Assembly: GCF_017744655.1 (NCBI RefSeq)
Contig: NZ_JAGIAW010000005.1
Location: 186,001 to 250,000, forward strand
Direction: 5' to 3'
Source: Devosia sp.
GTDB taxonomy: Bacteria; Pseudomonadota; Alphaproteobacteria; Rhizobiales; Devosiaceae
DNA length: 64,000 nucleotides
This document shows, in pieces, positions 17,135-26,230 of the stretch; the first letter of the stretch is position 1, and every line of letters begins with the position of its first letter. The translations under genes and the position numbers were made by a program. The notes under the pieces were generated by a model. The model had not been told where the DNA came from. It did no database searches and saw only the letters and a list, made by a program, of their open reading frames with translations.

Positions 17135-17164
17135 AAACGAAACAAAGACAGTTTCAAAACGAAA
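17135..17164. promoter_or_regulatory. Candidate GlpR (DeoR-type) operator ahead of glpD
   Basis: Two exact direct repeats AAACGAAA (17135-17142 and 17157-17164) start 22 bases apart, two helical turns, and lie 42-71 bases upstream of glpD. DeoR-type regulators such as GlpR bind short direct repeats, and A/G-rich, CGAAA-containing half-sites are typical. No glpR gene is in the window, so the assignment rests on position and pattern. Confidence 0.45.
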
Positions 17165-17205
17165 GCAAATGACTTACATACGAACTATTCTCGGAGCGAA
17201 GCGAT

Positions 17206-18699
17206 ATGAGTGAGTCAGTGCTGGATCTGTTCGTCATCGGCGGCGGCATCAATGGGGCCAGCGTGGCGCGCGATGCGGTGGGGCGCGGGTTCTCGGTTGG
17301 CTTGGCCGAAATGAACGACTTTGCTTCGGGCACGAGCTCGGCGGCGACCAAGCTGATCCATGGCGGGTTGCGCTATCTCGAGCACTACGAATTCCGACTG
17401 GTGCATGAGGCGCTGGCGGAGCGCGAAATTCTTTGGGCGGCCGCGCCGCATATCATTCGGCCGCTGCGCTTCGTGCTGCCGCATCACAAGGGGCTGCGGC
17501 CGGCCTTCGTGCTGCGCACGGGGCTCGCCATGTATGACTATATGGGCGGGCGCAAGCTCTTGCCGCCGACCAAGACGCTGGACCTGACGCGGGATGTGAC
17601 CGGGAAGCCGCTGAAGCCGGGCTATCGGCTGGGGTTCGAATATTCTGATTGCTGGGTCGATGATGCGCGTTTCGTGGTGCTCAATGTGCGCGATGCGGCG
17701 GACAAGGGCGCGACGGTTTATGCCCGGACCAAGGTGACTTCGGCGCGCAAGGAAAATGGCGCCTGGACGATTTCGCTCGAGGGCGAAGGCGGGACGCAGA
17801 CGGTGCGCGCAAAGATGATCGTCAATGCGGCGGGGCCGTGGGTCGACAATGTCATCAATGGCGTGATGGGCAAGAACGGGGCGCATAATGTGCGGCTGGT
17901 TCAGGGTAGCCATATTGTGGTGAAGAAGCTCTATGACCACGACCGCTGCTATATTTTCCAGAATGGCGATGGGCGGATCATTTTCGCCATTCCCTATCAG
18001 GATGATTTCACGCTGATCGGCACCACGGACCGCGACTACAAGGGCGATCCGAAGGACGTCAAAATTTCTGAGGAAGAGACGGATTATCTGCTCTCCGCTG
18101 CCAGCGAGTATTTTGCCAAGCCCGTGACCAAGGACGAGATCGTCTGGACCTATTCGGGCGTAAGGCCGCTGTTCGACGATGGCGCAAGCGCGGCGCAGGA
18201 GGCGACGCGGGACTATGTGCTCAAGGTCGAGGGTGATGCGGCGACTGGGGCAGTGGTCAATGTGTTTGGCGGCAAGCTGACGACGTCGCGGCGGCTGGCG
18301 GAGTCGGTTCTTGAGAAGATCGAAGAGGTGCTTGGCAAGAAGAAGGGCTCGTGGACCAAGGTCAGCACCCTGCCCGGCGGTGATTTCGGGCCGCTGAGCT
18401 TTGATGCGGAAGTGCGGCGGCTGGGGCTCGACTATCCGGAATTGCCGGGGACGCTGCTGAAGCGGTTGATGCGGCTTTATGGGAGCAAGGCGCGGGTACT
18501 GCTGGGGGATCGGAAGACGGTTTCCGCGCTGGGGCAGCATTTTGGGGCTGACCTTTATGCGGCCGAGGTCGATTATCAGGTTGAACACGAATGGGCGCGG
18601 ACGGCACAAGATGTGCTGTGGCGGCGCACGAAGCTGGGGCTGCGGGTTGGCGCTGAGGATGTGGCGCGGCTTGAAGGGTATCTGGCTAGTCGGAAGTAA
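17206..18699 (+). CDS. glpD: Aerobic glycerol-3-phosphate dehydrogenase
   Basis: A 497-residue FAD enzyme that oxidises glycerol 3-phosphate to dihydroxyacetone phosphate and passes electrons to the quinone pool at the membrane. The FAD motif [17 protein letters not shown] lies near residue 12, and [17 protein letters not shown] near 50 is the GlpD signature. Other blocks are VNAAGPWVD and [14 protein letters not shown] Shine-Dalgarno-like GGAGCGAAG precedes ATG. It is followed by glpK on the same strand after a repeat, giving the two core steps of glycerol use. Confidence 0.97.
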   Translation: MSESVLDLFVIGGGINGASVARDAVGRGFSVGLAEMNDFASGTSSAATKLIHGGLRYLEHYEFRLVHEALAEREILWAAAPHIIRPLRFVLPHHKGLRPAFVLRTGLAMYDYMGGRKLLPPTKTLDLTRDVTGKPLKPGYRLGFEYSDCWVDDARFVVLNVRDAADKGATVYARTKVTSARKENGAWTISLEGEGGTQTVRAKMIVNAAGPWVDNVINGVMGKNGAHNVRLVQGSHIVVKKLYDHDRCYIFQNGDGRIIFAIPYQDDFTLIGTTDRDYKGDPKDVKISEEETDYLLSAASEYFAKPVTKDEIVWTYSGVRPLFDDGASAAQEATRDYVLKVEGDAATGAVVNVFGGKLTTSRRLAESVLEKIEEVLGKKKGSWTKVSTLPGGDFGPLSFDAEVRRLGLDYPELPGTLLKRLMRLYGSKARVLLGDRKTVSALGQHFGADLYAAEVDYQVEHEWARTAQDVLWRRTKLGLRVGAEDVARLEGYLASRK

Positions 18700-18710
18700 A
18701 CACCGTTCTG

Positions 18711-18859
18711 CCTTCTCCCCTTGCGGGAGAAGGTGCCCGAAGGGCGGATGAGGGGTCCGCGACCTGGCCGCCCACTCCTCTGCGGAGGACAGAAACCCCT
18801 CACCCTGGAAATCTGCTGAACGCAGATTTCCGGTCCCTCTCCCGCAAGGGGCGAGGGGG
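18711..18859. repeat. GC-rich palindromic repeat pair between glpD and glpK
   Basis: Left unit CCTTCTCCCCTTGCGGGAGA with GGTGCCCGAAGGGCGGATGA faces a right unit ending CCCTCTCCCGCAAGGGGCGA. A shorter hairpin, GGAAATCTGCTGAACGCAGATTTCC, lies at 18808-18832. Together they fill nearly all of the 182-base gap. It is related to families C and D. Confidence 0.75.
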
Positions 18860-18881
18860 ACAGCGTGCGGAGGAGAGCACT

Positions 18882-20363
18882 TTGACTAACTTTGTACTTG
18901 CGATCGATCAGGGCACCACATCCAGCCGGGCGATTGTGTTCGATGGCGACCGGAAGGTGGCCGGGGTCGGGCAGAAGGAATTTTCGCAGATCTTCCCGCA
19001 GGATGGCTGGGTGGAGCACGATCCGGAGGAAATCTGGGAGAGTGTCAGTTCGACCATCAAGACCGCGCTGGGCGAGGCCAAGGTTGGCGCGGAGCAGATT
19101 GCGGCGATCGGGATTACCAATCAGCGCGAGACGGTTGTTGTCTGGGATCGGGCGACGGGGAAGCCGATCTACAATGCGATTGTCTGGCAGGATCGGCGGA
19201 CCTCTGCGACTTGTGCGGAGCTGAAGCGCGCGGGGCATGAGGCGCTGTTTACCGAGCGGACGGGATTGCTGCTGGACCCGTATTTTTCGGGGACGAAGGT
19301 CAAGTGGTTGCTCGACCATGTCGAGGGGGCTCGGGCGCGCGCGGAAGCCGGGGAGCTGGCTTTTGGAACGATTGATACGTTCCTCATCTGGCGGCTGACG
19401 GGCGGCAAGGTGCATGCGACCGACGCGACCAATGCGGCACGGACGCTAATGTTCGATATCGGGCGCAATCAGTGGGACGACGAGCTGCTTGATATTCTCG
19501 GCGTGCCGAAAGCGCTGCTGCCCGAGGTGAAGGATTGCGCCGATGATTTTGGGGTGACAGCGCTGTTTGGGGCCGAAATCCCGATTCTCGGGGTGGCGGG
19601 CGACCAGCATGCGGCGACGATTGGGCAGGCCTGTTTTGAGCCGGGTATGGTCAAATCGACCTATGGGACTGGCTGTTTTGCGGTTTTGAACACCGGCAAG
19701 GATATGGTGCGTTCGCAGAACCGGCTGCTCACGACCATTGCCTATCGGCTGAATGGCGAGACGATCTATGCGCTGGAAGGTTCGATTTTCATTGCGGGCG
19801 CGGCGGTGCAGTGGATTCGGGATGGGCTGAAACTCGTAAAACATGCCAGCGAAACCGGGCCGTTGGCGCGGACGGCGGACCCGAGCCAGAACGTCTATAT
19901 GGTGCCGGCCTTTGTGGGGCTCGGGGCGCCATGGTGGGATGCGGAGGCGCGTGGGGCGATTTTTGGCATTACCCGCAATACGGGGCCGGCTGAAATTGCG
20001 CGCGCGGCGCTGGAGGCGGTTTGCTACCAGACGCGGGACTTGCTGGAGGCGATGCGGAAGGACTGGACGGCGGAGGGCGACACGGTGCTGCGCGTCGATG
20101 GCGGCATGGTCGCTTCGGACTGGACCATGCAGTTTCTAGCGGATGTGCTGGACGCGCCGGTGGATCGGCCGACGATTCTGGAAACCACGGCGCTGGGTGC
20201 GGCCTGGCTGGCGGGCATGAAGGCCGGGGTCTGGCCTGATATGGACGAATTTGCTGCCAGCTGGGCGCGGGATCGGCGGTTTGAGCCGGCGATGGATGCG
20301 GAAGAACGCAAGGCCAAGGTCGCGGGCTGGGATGATGCGGTAAGGCGGGTGCTGACGCAGTAG
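18882..20363 (+). CDS. glpK: Glycerol kinase
   Basis: A 493-residue FGGY-family kinase that phosphorylates glycerol with ATP to glycerol 3-phosphate, the GlpD substrate. Markers include [13 protein letters not shown] at residue 8, [24 protein letters not shown], and [19 protein letters not shown] near residue 240. It uses TTG as start, with GGAGAG eight bases upstream, and [11 protein letters not shown] is the standard N-terminus. Length is normal. No transporter gene is adjacent, so glycerol entry is encoded elsewhere or is passive. Confidence 0.97.
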   Translation: MTNFVLAIDQGTTSSRAIVFDGDRKVAGVGQKEFSQIFPQDGWVEHDPEEIWESVSSTIKTALGEAKVGAEQIAAIGITNQRETVVVWDRATGKPIYNAIVWQDRRTSATCAELKRAGHEALFTERTGLLLDPYFSGTKVKWLLDHVEGARARAEAGELAFGTIDTFLIWRLTGGKVHATDATNAARTLMFDIGRNQWDDELLDILGVPKALLPEVKDCADDFGVTALFGAEIPILGVAGDQHAATIGQACFEPGMVKSTYGTGCFAVLNTGKDMVRSQNRLLTTIAYRLNGETIYALEGSIFIAGAAVQWIRDGLKLVKHASETGPLARTADPSQNVYMVPAFVGLGAPWWDAEARGAIFGITRNTGPAEIARAALEAVCYQTRDLLEAMRKDWTAEGDTVLRVDGGMVASDWTMQFLADVLDAPVDRPTILETTALGAAWLAGMKAGVWPDMDEFAASWARDRRFEPAMDAEERKAKVAGWDDAVRRVLTQ

Positions 20364-20375
20364 AGTTTGCCGATT

Positions 20376-20540
20376 ACCCCACCCTCGTTCCTTCTCTCCT
20401 AAAATCGCTCCACAGGAGCGATTTTGCCTGCTGCCGGTCGAAGCCCACAAAGGGGAGGGATTAAGGGTGGGGGGCGAGAGCCACGATTTCCGAGTGTGTG
20501 AACACCCCTCCCCCTGCCCTCCCCGTCAAGGGGAGGGTGT
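20376..20540. repeat. Divergent family B-like repeat pair after glpK
   Basis: Units ACCCCACCCTCG and GGGAGGGATTAAGGGTGGGG on the left, CACCCCTCCCCCTGCCCTCCCCGTCAAGGGGAGGG on the right. A small hairpin ATCGCTCCACAGGAGCGAT lies at 20405-20423. It separates convergent glpK and the DUF1499 gene. Confidence 0.65.
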
Positions 20541-20558
20541 CAGATCGAGTGGGGAGAC

Positions 20559-21386
20559 CTAGTCTCCCTCACCCTCGACGCTTGGGGCTGGCTCTTCGTC
20601 TTCGGATGATGCGGGCTGGTTGACGTTGGGGTTGTCGCGGAGGAGCGTCGTCACTTCATTGTCGAGCGTTACCATGAAACGCTCGATGCGGGTGCCGTTG
20701 GAACCAAAATCGTGCGGGGCGCTGATGGAGGCGGAGCGCATGTCGACCTTGGCGCCGGTGGGCGTGGGGGAGACGCGGAAGACGGCCTCTTCGCGCCAGC
20801 CGGGAATGGTGGTGATGCGGGCATTGATGCGGCCGGGCGTGCCATCGGGGCCGGGCGCGCGGGTGAGGCGGATGTCCCAGCCCTCGCTCTGCGCGAGGCG
20901 TTCGACCACGCCGAAAAGCGAAACCACATCGAGCGGATAGGTGCGCGTCGTCGCATTGGGGAAGATGCGCGCCTGCTCGTCGGGGGTGATGAGCTTGGGC
21001 GGCGGCATTTTCGCCGTATCGGGCAGGAAGAGCAGCGGCAGGTCGCCACGGGCGACGGTGGCGATATCGGTTACCGGCGGATAGCGCCAGGCGTAGTAGC
21101 CGTAATAGGCGAAGGGGATAAGGCAGATGAGGCCGAGGAAGAGGCCGGACAGTGCCTTGCCCCAGCCCTGATCGCCCGAGAACCACAGGCGAATGATGGC
21201 CAGAAGGCCGGTGAGAGCGGCAAGGGCCGAGACGACCAGCGCCAGCATCGCAACGGTGAAGAAGCTCGGGGAGTCGATCAGCCCCAGGTGATGCATAGCC
21301 ACGGGCAGAATGACGAGCGGAATGGCAATCCTGCCAATCCGGCGGGCCCAGATGGCCGTTTTCGACGTTCTGATCAGTATGCGCAC
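20559..21386 (-). CDS. DUF1499 domain membrane protein
   Basis: A 275-residue protein with three N-terminal hydrophobic segments (near residues 18-36, 40-62 and 80-100) and a C-terminal DUF1499 domain from about residue 115. The domain is marked by AQSEGWDIRLTRAPGPDG, GRINARITTIPGWREEAVFRV and STSISAPHDFGSNGTRIERF-like blocks. The tail after residue 255 is acidic and disordered. DUF1499 proteins are widespread in Alphaproteobacteria and have no settled function. Confidence 0.8.
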   Translation of the reverse strand: MRILIRTSKTAIWARRIGRIAIPLVILPVAMHHLGLIDSPSFFTVAMLALVVSALAALTGLLAIIRLWFSGDQGWGKALSGLFLGLICLIPFAYYGYYAWRYPPVTDIATVARGDLPLLFLPDTAKMPPPKLITPDEQARIFPNATTRTYPLDVVSLFGVVERLAQSEGWDIRLTRAPGPDGTPGRINARITTIPGWREEAVFRVSPTPTGAKVDMRSASISAPHDFGSNGTRIERFMVTLDNEVTTLLRDNPNVNQPASSEDEEPAPSVEGEGD

Positions 21387-21477
21387 GAAGAGGCGTTTCC
21401 CTTGCTGGCGCCTGTTTTACGTCAAAGGTCTTGGGATTGTTTAAACTTGTCGCGATTTCGCTCCGCGAAACGCTGGC

Positions 21478-22113
21478 TCAGGGATAGAGGCGCGCGTTTT
21501 GCCAGCCGGCATCCAGCGTTTCGCGGGTGAAGCGGACGCGGTCGTGGAGGCGGTATTCGCCGTCTTTCCAGAATTCCATCATGGTGGGAAGAATCCGAAA
21601 ACCGGCCCAATGGGCGGGGCGGACGACATCGGCATCGCCGATCTCGGCGGTGAGCTTTTCAACGCGAGCGATGAGCGTGGCGCGGTTTTCGAGCGGGCGC
21701 GACTGGAGCGAAGCGGACGAGGCGATCTGGCTGCCGCGGTGGCGCGAGGCGAAATAGGTGTCGGATTCGGTGGGGCTGACGACTTCCACCGGGCCGCGGA
21801 GGCGAACCTGACGGCGCAGCGACTTCCAGTGGAAGACGGCTGACGCCTGGGGATTGGCGAGAAGCTCGCGGCCTTTGTCGCTCTCGAAATTGGTGAAGAA
21901 GCAGAAGCCCCTGCTATCGCGGGCATTGAGGAGAACCATGCGGACATCGGGCATGCCGGAAGCGTCGGCGCTGGCGAGAGCCATGGCGTGGGGATCGTTG
22001 GGCTCGCTCTCATTGGCCAGCGCAAACCACTCCTCGAATACGGCGAAGGGATCGAGGTCGGAACGATCGCCATCGTCGAAAAGGCGTTCGGTGAGGGTCT
22101 GCAGCATCGTCAT
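21478..22113 (-). CDS. pdxH: Pyridoxine/pyridoxamine 5'-phosphate oxidase
   Basis: A 211-residue FMN enzyme making pyridoxal 5'-phosphate, the last step of vitamin B6 synthesis. Family features are VRMVLLNARDSRGFCFFTNFESDKGREL, FHWKSLRRQVRLRG, SRHRGSQIASSASLQS and the C-terminal FWKDGEYRLHDRVRF block. ATG at 22113 gives the usual short N-terminus; the longer frame adds unrelated residues. It diverges from the DnaJ-like gene, with about 100 bases between the starts. PLP made here serves the aminotransferase and HemA in this window. Confidence 0.95.
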   Translation of the reverse strand: MTMLQTLTERLFDDGDRSDLDPFAVFEEWFALANESEPNDPHAMALASADASGMPDVRMVLLNARDSRGFCFFTNFESDKGRELLANPQASAVFHWKSLRRQVRLRGPVEVVSPTESDTYFASRHRGSQIASSASLQSRPLENRATLIARVEKLTAEIGDADVVRPAHWAGFRILPTMMEFWKDGEYRLHDRVRFTRETLDAGWQNARLYP

Positions 22114-22220
22114 ATTTCCCGCGCTTTTGGCCCTCTCAAACTGGACAAGCCGAGGGGGCGTGGCCATATAGGACTCGAATTGTGGGCGAAGCAACGCCCG
22201 ACCCAAACAGATTGGACCAA

Positions 22221-23192
22221 ATGCGCGATCCTTACACCGTGCTCGGGGTGCCGCGGTCCGCAAGCGAGAAGGACATCAAGTCCGCCTATCGCAAGCTGGC
22301 CAAGAAGTATCATCCCGATCAGAATCCCGACGACCCTTCGGCACATGGAAAATTTGCCGAGGCGACGCATGCCTATGACCTCTTGAACGATGCCGAAAAG
22401 CGCGGCCAGTTCGACCGCGGCGAAATCGACGCCGAGGGCAATCCGCGCTTTGCCGGCTTCGGCAATGGCGGCTTTGGCGGCGGTGCCGGACGTGGCGCGC
22501 GGCCGGGTGCCGCTGGCGCGGGCGGATTTTCGGCCGAAGACATTTTGAAAGAATTCATGAGCGGCTTTGGTGGCCAGCCGCGCGGCGGTGCTGGCGGCCG
22601 GGCCGGTGGTGCCGGTGGCGCGCAATGGGACCCATTTGCCGGTGGCATGGGCGCCGGTGCGGGCGCGCAGACGCGCGGCGGCATGAAGGGCGACGATGTG
22701 GTCGTGAATGCGACCGTATCGCTGGAAGATGCGCACAAGGCGGCTTCCATTCCGGTGCGCATGCCATCGGGAAAAATGCTGAACGTCAAACTGCCCGAGA
22801 AGGTGGAAGAAGGTCAGCAGATCCGGCTCAAGGGCCAGGGCACGGCCAATGCCTTTGGCGAGCCCGGCGATGCGCTGGTGACGGTGCGCTTCGAGAAATC
22901 GAAGGTGTTTCGGCGTGACGGCAGCGATGTGCGCACCGATGTTTCGGTGACGCTTTACGAAGCCGTGCTGGGCGCCAAGGTGCGCGTGCCGACGCTGGAC
23001 GGTTCGGTGGAACTGAACCTGCCGCCGGGCGTGGATACCGGCAAGGCGCTGCGCCTCAAGGGCAAGGGCCTCTACGGCGATGGCGACCTTTATGTGAATA
23101 TCCGGGTGGTGCTGCCGCCGGGTGGGGATCCGGATCTCGAGGCACTGGCGCGGTTCATGCGAGATCAGAAGCCGTATAAGGTCAGGGATTAA
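22221..23192 (+). CDS. DnaJ-like protein, CbpA type
   Basis: A 323-residue J-domain protein. The J domain covers residues 1-65 with the HPD motif in KYHPDQNPDD, followed by a long Gly/Ala-rich linker (about 75-160) and two C-terminal substrate-binding domains (VVVNATVSLEDAHKAASIPVRMP and VKLPEKVEEGQQIRLKGQG). There is no zinc-finger, which separates it from DnaJ proper and matches CbpA. It stimulates DnaK ATPase. ATG at 22221 places MRDPYTVLGV at the start; an upstream GTG at 22182 is possible but adds no family sequence. Confidence 0.9.
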   Translation: MRDPYTVLGVPRSASEKDIKSAYRKLAKKYHPDQNPDDPSAHGKFAEATHAYDLLNDAEKRGQFDRGEIDAEGNPRFAGFGNGGFGGGAGRGARPGAAGAGGFSAEDILKEFMSGFGGQPRGGAGGRAGGAGGAQWDPFAGGMGAGAGAQTRGGMKGDDVVVNATVSLEDAHKAASIPVRMPSGKMLNVKLPEKVEEGQQIRLKGQGTANAFGEPGDALVTVRFEKSKVFRRDGSDVRTDVSVTLYEAVLGAKVRVPTLDGSVELNLPPGVDTGKALRLKGKGLYGDGDLYVNIRVVLPPGGDPDLEALARFMRDQKPYKVRD

Positions 23193-23220
23193 GGGGGCAT
23201 CGGCCCTCCCTCACCCCGGC

Positions 23221-23288
23221 GTCATTCCCGCGAAAGCGGGAATCCCTCTGCCCTGCCGAAGTGAGATTCCCGCTTTCGCGGGAACGAC
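23221..23288. repeat. Family A (dRS3-like) repeat, copy 3
   Basis: Arms at 23221-23244 and 23265-23288 (right arm ends GGGAACGAC, one base different) around a 20-base spacer. It lies 32 bases from the end of the GIY-YIG gene. Confidence 0.88.
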
Positions 23289-23320
23289 GCGGTGACAAAC
23301 GGGAGCTGGGGCGGAGCATT

Positions 23321-23623
23321 TCAGCCCCAGTGCTCTGCGATCTCAGGATAGAGATCCCGCCAATCCGGGTTCATCGCTGAGATCAGTTCGTCCTTCCAGG
23401 CGCGATTCCATTTCTTGATCTGTTTTTCGCGCATGATGGCGCCTTCGGCCGAGCCTTGGTGCTCGTACCAGACCAGATAATGCACATGGTAGCGCCGGCT
23501 GAAGCCATCGAGCAGGTCGTTGCGATGGATGTAGGTGCGGCCGATGAGGTCGCTCGTCACCCCGGTGTAGACGACAGATTTTGTCTTGTTGGTCAGGATG
23601 TAGACGTAAAATTCCTTGTCCAT
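23321..23623 (-). CDS. Small GIY-YIG nuclease-fold protein
   Basis: A 100-residue single-domain GIY-YIG protein of the short UPF0213/YhbQ-like group. GIY is read as YVY (residues 6-8) and YIG as YTG (19-21). The catalytic Arg is probably in SDLIGRTYIHR and the metal-binding Glu in MREKQIKKWNR (near residue 70). Length is normal for stand-alone members. Start ATG at 23623 was chosen over an upstream ATG because MDKEFYVYIL is the family opening. It is bracketed by family A repeats, with nothing else between, which suggests an association with the repeats. Confidence 0.9.
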   Translation of the reverse strand: MDKEFYVYILTNKTKSVVYTGVTSDLIGRTYIHRNDLLDGFSRRYHVHYLVWYEHQGSAEGAIMREKQIKKWNRAWKDELISAMNPDWRDLYPEIAEHWG

Positions 23624-23664
23624 CGCTGCGCCCCGACAGCAGAATTCCATCAATCTAGCACTGC

Positions 23665-23731
23665 GTCATTCCCGCGAAAGCGGGAATCTCTGCCGGAGGT
23701 GAAGGGAGATTCCCGCTTTCGCGGGAATGAC
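23665..23731. repeat. Family A (dRS3-like) repeat, copy 4
   Basis: Perfect arms at 23665-23688 and 23708-23731 around a 19-base spacer, 42 bases upstream of the GIY-YIG start. With copy 3 it brackets that gene. Confidence 0.9.
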
Positions 23732-23775
23732 GCGGTGGATGAGAGGGAGATTTGAGGGCAACCGATGTAGCCGCC

Positions 23776-24717
23776 CTACTCCCGCGGAGCTGCTGCTCTT
23801 TCCAGCCGATCGTTGATTGCTTCGCCTAGACCCTCATGCGGAATGGGGGCCACCGCGATCAGGTTTGCGCCGGTTGCGTCCAGTTCATGCAGCATGGAAA
23901 AGAGATTGCGGGCGGCTTCGTGGAGGTCGGCGGTGGGGGAGAGGTTTCGGGTTTCGCCGGCGAAGTCTGCGCTCGCGCCAAAAGCCAGAAAGGCTTCGCC
24001 GGCTTGGGGTACCGTGTCGAGGCGCATGGCGGCGTTGGGGGCATAGTGACTGAGGAGCATGCCGGGGGCGGAGATTTTGGCGCCTTTGGCGGCCCGGGAA
24101 ACTTTGCGGCCGAAGGCTTTTTCGATGTCTTCGCGGGCGAGCGCGCCGGCGCGGAGCTGGATGATGGTTTCGCCATCGACGGCGACGATGGTCGATTCAA
24201 CGCCGGCCTTGCAGGGGCCACCATCGAGGACTGGTACCTTGCCACCAAAGCCACGGCGGACCTGCTCGGCTGTGGTGGGCGAGAGCTTGCCGGAAGGATT
24301 GGCCGAGGGCGCCGAGAGCGGGCGGCCGGTGGCGCGGAGGAGCGCCAGAGCCACCGGATGATCGGGCATGCGGATGGCCACCGTGTCGAGGCCAGCGGTG
24401 GCGACATCGGCGAGACCGTGGCCGGGGCGCAGGGGAACCACGATGCTGAGGGGGCCGGGCCAGAATTTTTCGGCGAGCTTTTTCGCGAGAGGGGAAAATA
24501 CGGCGAGCCGTTCGGCCATTTCGAGATCGGCCACATGGGCAATCAGCGGGTTGAAGCGGGGGCGGCCCTTGGTTTCGTAGATCGAGAGCACGGCATCTGG
24601 ATTGGTCGCATCGGCGCCGAGGCCGTAGACCGTCTCGGTCGGGAAGGCGACGAGTTTGCCGGCGCGGAGGGACGCTGCGGCTTCGGCAATGGCCTCGTCG
24701 TCGGGAAAGGTGCTCAT
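23776..24717 (-). CDS. L-threonylcarbamoyladenylate synthase (Sua5/YrdC)
   Basis: A 313-residue Sua5-type enzyme that makes threonylcarbamoyl-AMP from Thr, bicarbonate and ATP for the t6A modification of tRNAs reading ANN codons. The YrdC domain covers residues 10-200: KLVAFPTETVYGLGADA, KGRPRFNPLIAHV, VAIRMPDHPVALALL and SAPSANPSGKLSPTT. The C-terminal Sua5 domain (about 215-300) includes APGMLLSHYAP. The two-domain architecture and length are normal. Starts at ATG 24717. Confidence 0.95.
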   Translation of the reverse strand: MSTFPDDEAIAEAAASLRAGKLVAFPTETVYGLGADATNPDAVLSIYETKGRPRFNPLIAHVADLEMAERLAVFSPLAKKLAEKFWPGPLSIVVPLRPGHGLADVATAGLDTVAIRMPDHPVALALLRATGRPLSAPSANPSGKLSPTTAEQVRRGFGGKVPVLDGGPCKAGVESTIVAVDGETIIQLRAGALAREDIEKAFGRKVSRAAKGAKISAPGMLLSHYAPNAAMRLDTVPQAGEAFLAFGASADFAGETRNLSPTADLHEAARNLFSMLHELDATGANLIAVAPIPHEGLGEAINDRLERAAAPRE

Positions 24718-24846
24718 GGGCGGTGTTTGACAAGCAGCTCAAGCGCCGTCAAGACATTGGGGCGCATATGGCGCCCTGCGTTTGTCGCGCTTTTGCACCA
24801 GAAAAGTGCTATCCACTTTTCCTGAAAGCGCTCCCAGAGGCCACAA

Positions 24847-25794
24847 GTGACAACGCTTCTCGTCAGCCAGACCAACTTTGCCGACCACCGGACCCCGCCC
24901 GGGCATCCGGAGCGGGCCGATCGCATCATTGCGGTCGAGGAGGCGCTGGCGACGGACGAGTTCGACCGACTGGTGCGGCGCGAGGCGCCCTATGGCGACA
25001 TTACGCTCGCTGAACTCGTGCATGACGAGCGCTATATGGCGCGATTGCGCATGGCGCGGCCGGCGGAAGGCATCGGGCAACTTGATCCTGATACCTATAT
25101 TTCGGACCAATCGCTTTCGGCGGCGGCGACCGGGCTCGGTGGGGCCATGGCGGCGCTCGATGCGGTCGTGATGGGCGAAGTGGACAATGCCTTTTGTGCC
25201 ATTCGCCCCCCGGGGCACCATGCCGAGATCGACCGGCCGATGGGGTTTTGCCTCATCAATACCGTGGCCATCGTGGCGCGTGAGGCACAGCGAAAATATG
25301 GGGCGGAGCGGGTCGCGATCATTGATTTCGACGTGCATCACGGCAATGGAACGCAGGACATTTTTTATGACGATGCCAGCGTGTTTTATGCATCGAGCCA
25401 CCAGATGCCGCTCTTTCCCGGCACGGGGCATCCGAGCGAGCATGGCGTGGGCAATATCGTCAACGCGGCGCTGAAGGCGCATACGGATGGCTCGGAAATG
25501 CGGGCGGCCTATAATGAAATCATCCTACCGGCGCTGGATAATTTTGCGCCGGACCTGATCCTGATTTCGGCCGGCTTCGATGCGCATGAGCGGGATCCGC
25601 TGGCGCAGCTCGAATGGGTGGATCAGGACTTTGCCTGGGTCACGGGAAAGTTGATGGATGTGGCAGAGCGCCGCTGCGGCAATCGCATTGTGTCGCTGCT
25701 CGAAGGTGGCTATGACCTCAAGGGCCTTGCCGGAGGCGTGCGCCAGCACGTGGCCATGCTGATGGATGGGGCGACGAGTTCTCTCAATTTTTAG
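24847..25794 (+). CDS. Histone-deacetylase-family deacetylase (class II-like)
   Basis: A 315-residue zinc amidohydrolase of the arginase/deacetylase fold. Residues RPPGHHAEIDRPMGFCLIN give the catalytic HH pair, DFDVHHGNG provides Asp and His zinc ligands, and SAGFDAHERDPL supplies the third. Bacterial members remove acetyl groups from polyamines or other small amides. GTG start at 24847 with the expected N-terminus MTTLLVSQTNFADHRTPPG. It lies directly ahead of xseB with a 9-base gap, so the two are probably cotranscribed. Substrate unknown. Confidence 0.93.
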   Translation: MTTLLVSQTNFADHRTPPGHPERADRIIAVEEALATDEFDRLVRREAPYGDITLAELVHDERYMARLRMARPAEGIGQLDPDTYISDQSLSAAATGLGGAMAALDAVVMGEVDNAFCAIRPPGHHAEIDRPMGFCLINTVAIVAREAQRKYGAERVAIIDFDVHHGNGTQDIFYDDASVFYASSHQMPLFPGTGHPSEHGVGNIVNAALKAHTDGSEMRAAYNEIILPALDNFAPDLILISAGFDAHERDPLAQLEWVDQDFAWVTGKLMDVAERRCGNRIVSLLEGGYDLKGLAGGVRQHVAMLMDGATSSLNF

Positions 25795-25803
25795 GATGGC
25801 GCC

Positions 25804-26052
25804 ATGGCCGAGATTGCCGAGGATGTGAAAACCCTGAGCTTCGAAGCGGCTTTGGAGCAGCTCGAACAGATCGTGCAGAAGCTCGAAAGCGGACGCGCGC
25901 CGCTGGCCGAATCCATCGCCATCTATGAGCGCGGCGAAGCACTGAAGGCGCATTGCGAGATGCTGCTGAAGACGGCGGAAGCAAGAATCGAGAAAATTAC
26001 GCTCAGCCGTGAGGGTAAGGCCGTGGGCACTGAGCCGCTCGACGCGAACTGA
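25804..26052 (+). CDS. xseB: Exodeoxyribonuclease VII small subunit
   Basis: An 82-residue helical protein that pairs with XseA to degrade single-stranded DNA. Diagnostic blocks are [41 protein letters not shown] and ARIEKITLS. Length is normal. It starts 10 bases after the deacetylase stop, probably in the same transcript. The large subunit gene is not in the window. Confidence 0.93.
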   Translation: MAEIAEDVKTLSFEAALEQLEQIVQKLESGRAPLAESIAIYERGEALKAHCEMLLKTAEARIEKITLSREGKAVGTEPLDAN

Positions 26053-26070
26053 TGTTTGAGCGTGGGGTAC

Positions 26071-26213
26071 CACCCCCTCCCGCCCCCCCCATCAAGGGGG
26101 AGGTGTCACCGAATTCGCTGTGGCAAATTCGGTTGGGGACAGTGGTTTTGATGAAATCGCGCCACACACTCGATCTGCACCTCCCCCTTGATGGGGGAGG
26201 ATGGGAGGGGGTG
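26071..26213. repeat. Family B palindromic repeat pair (copy 4)
   Basis: Units CACCCCCTCCCGCC with ATCAAGGGGGAGGTG (left) and CACCTCCCCCTTGATGGGGG with AGGATGGGAGGGGG (right). The bases between the units contain a hairpin, CCGAATTCGC..GCAAATTCGG. It separates xseB from the SCO1 gene. Confidence 0.85.
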
Positions 26214-26230
26214 ATCGGCAGGAACCGAAC

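Noticed and set aside
17215-18609. 464-residue minus-strand open frame opposite glpD
   Set aside because: Low-complexity Arg/His/Pro composition; the plus strand encodes a full GlpD.
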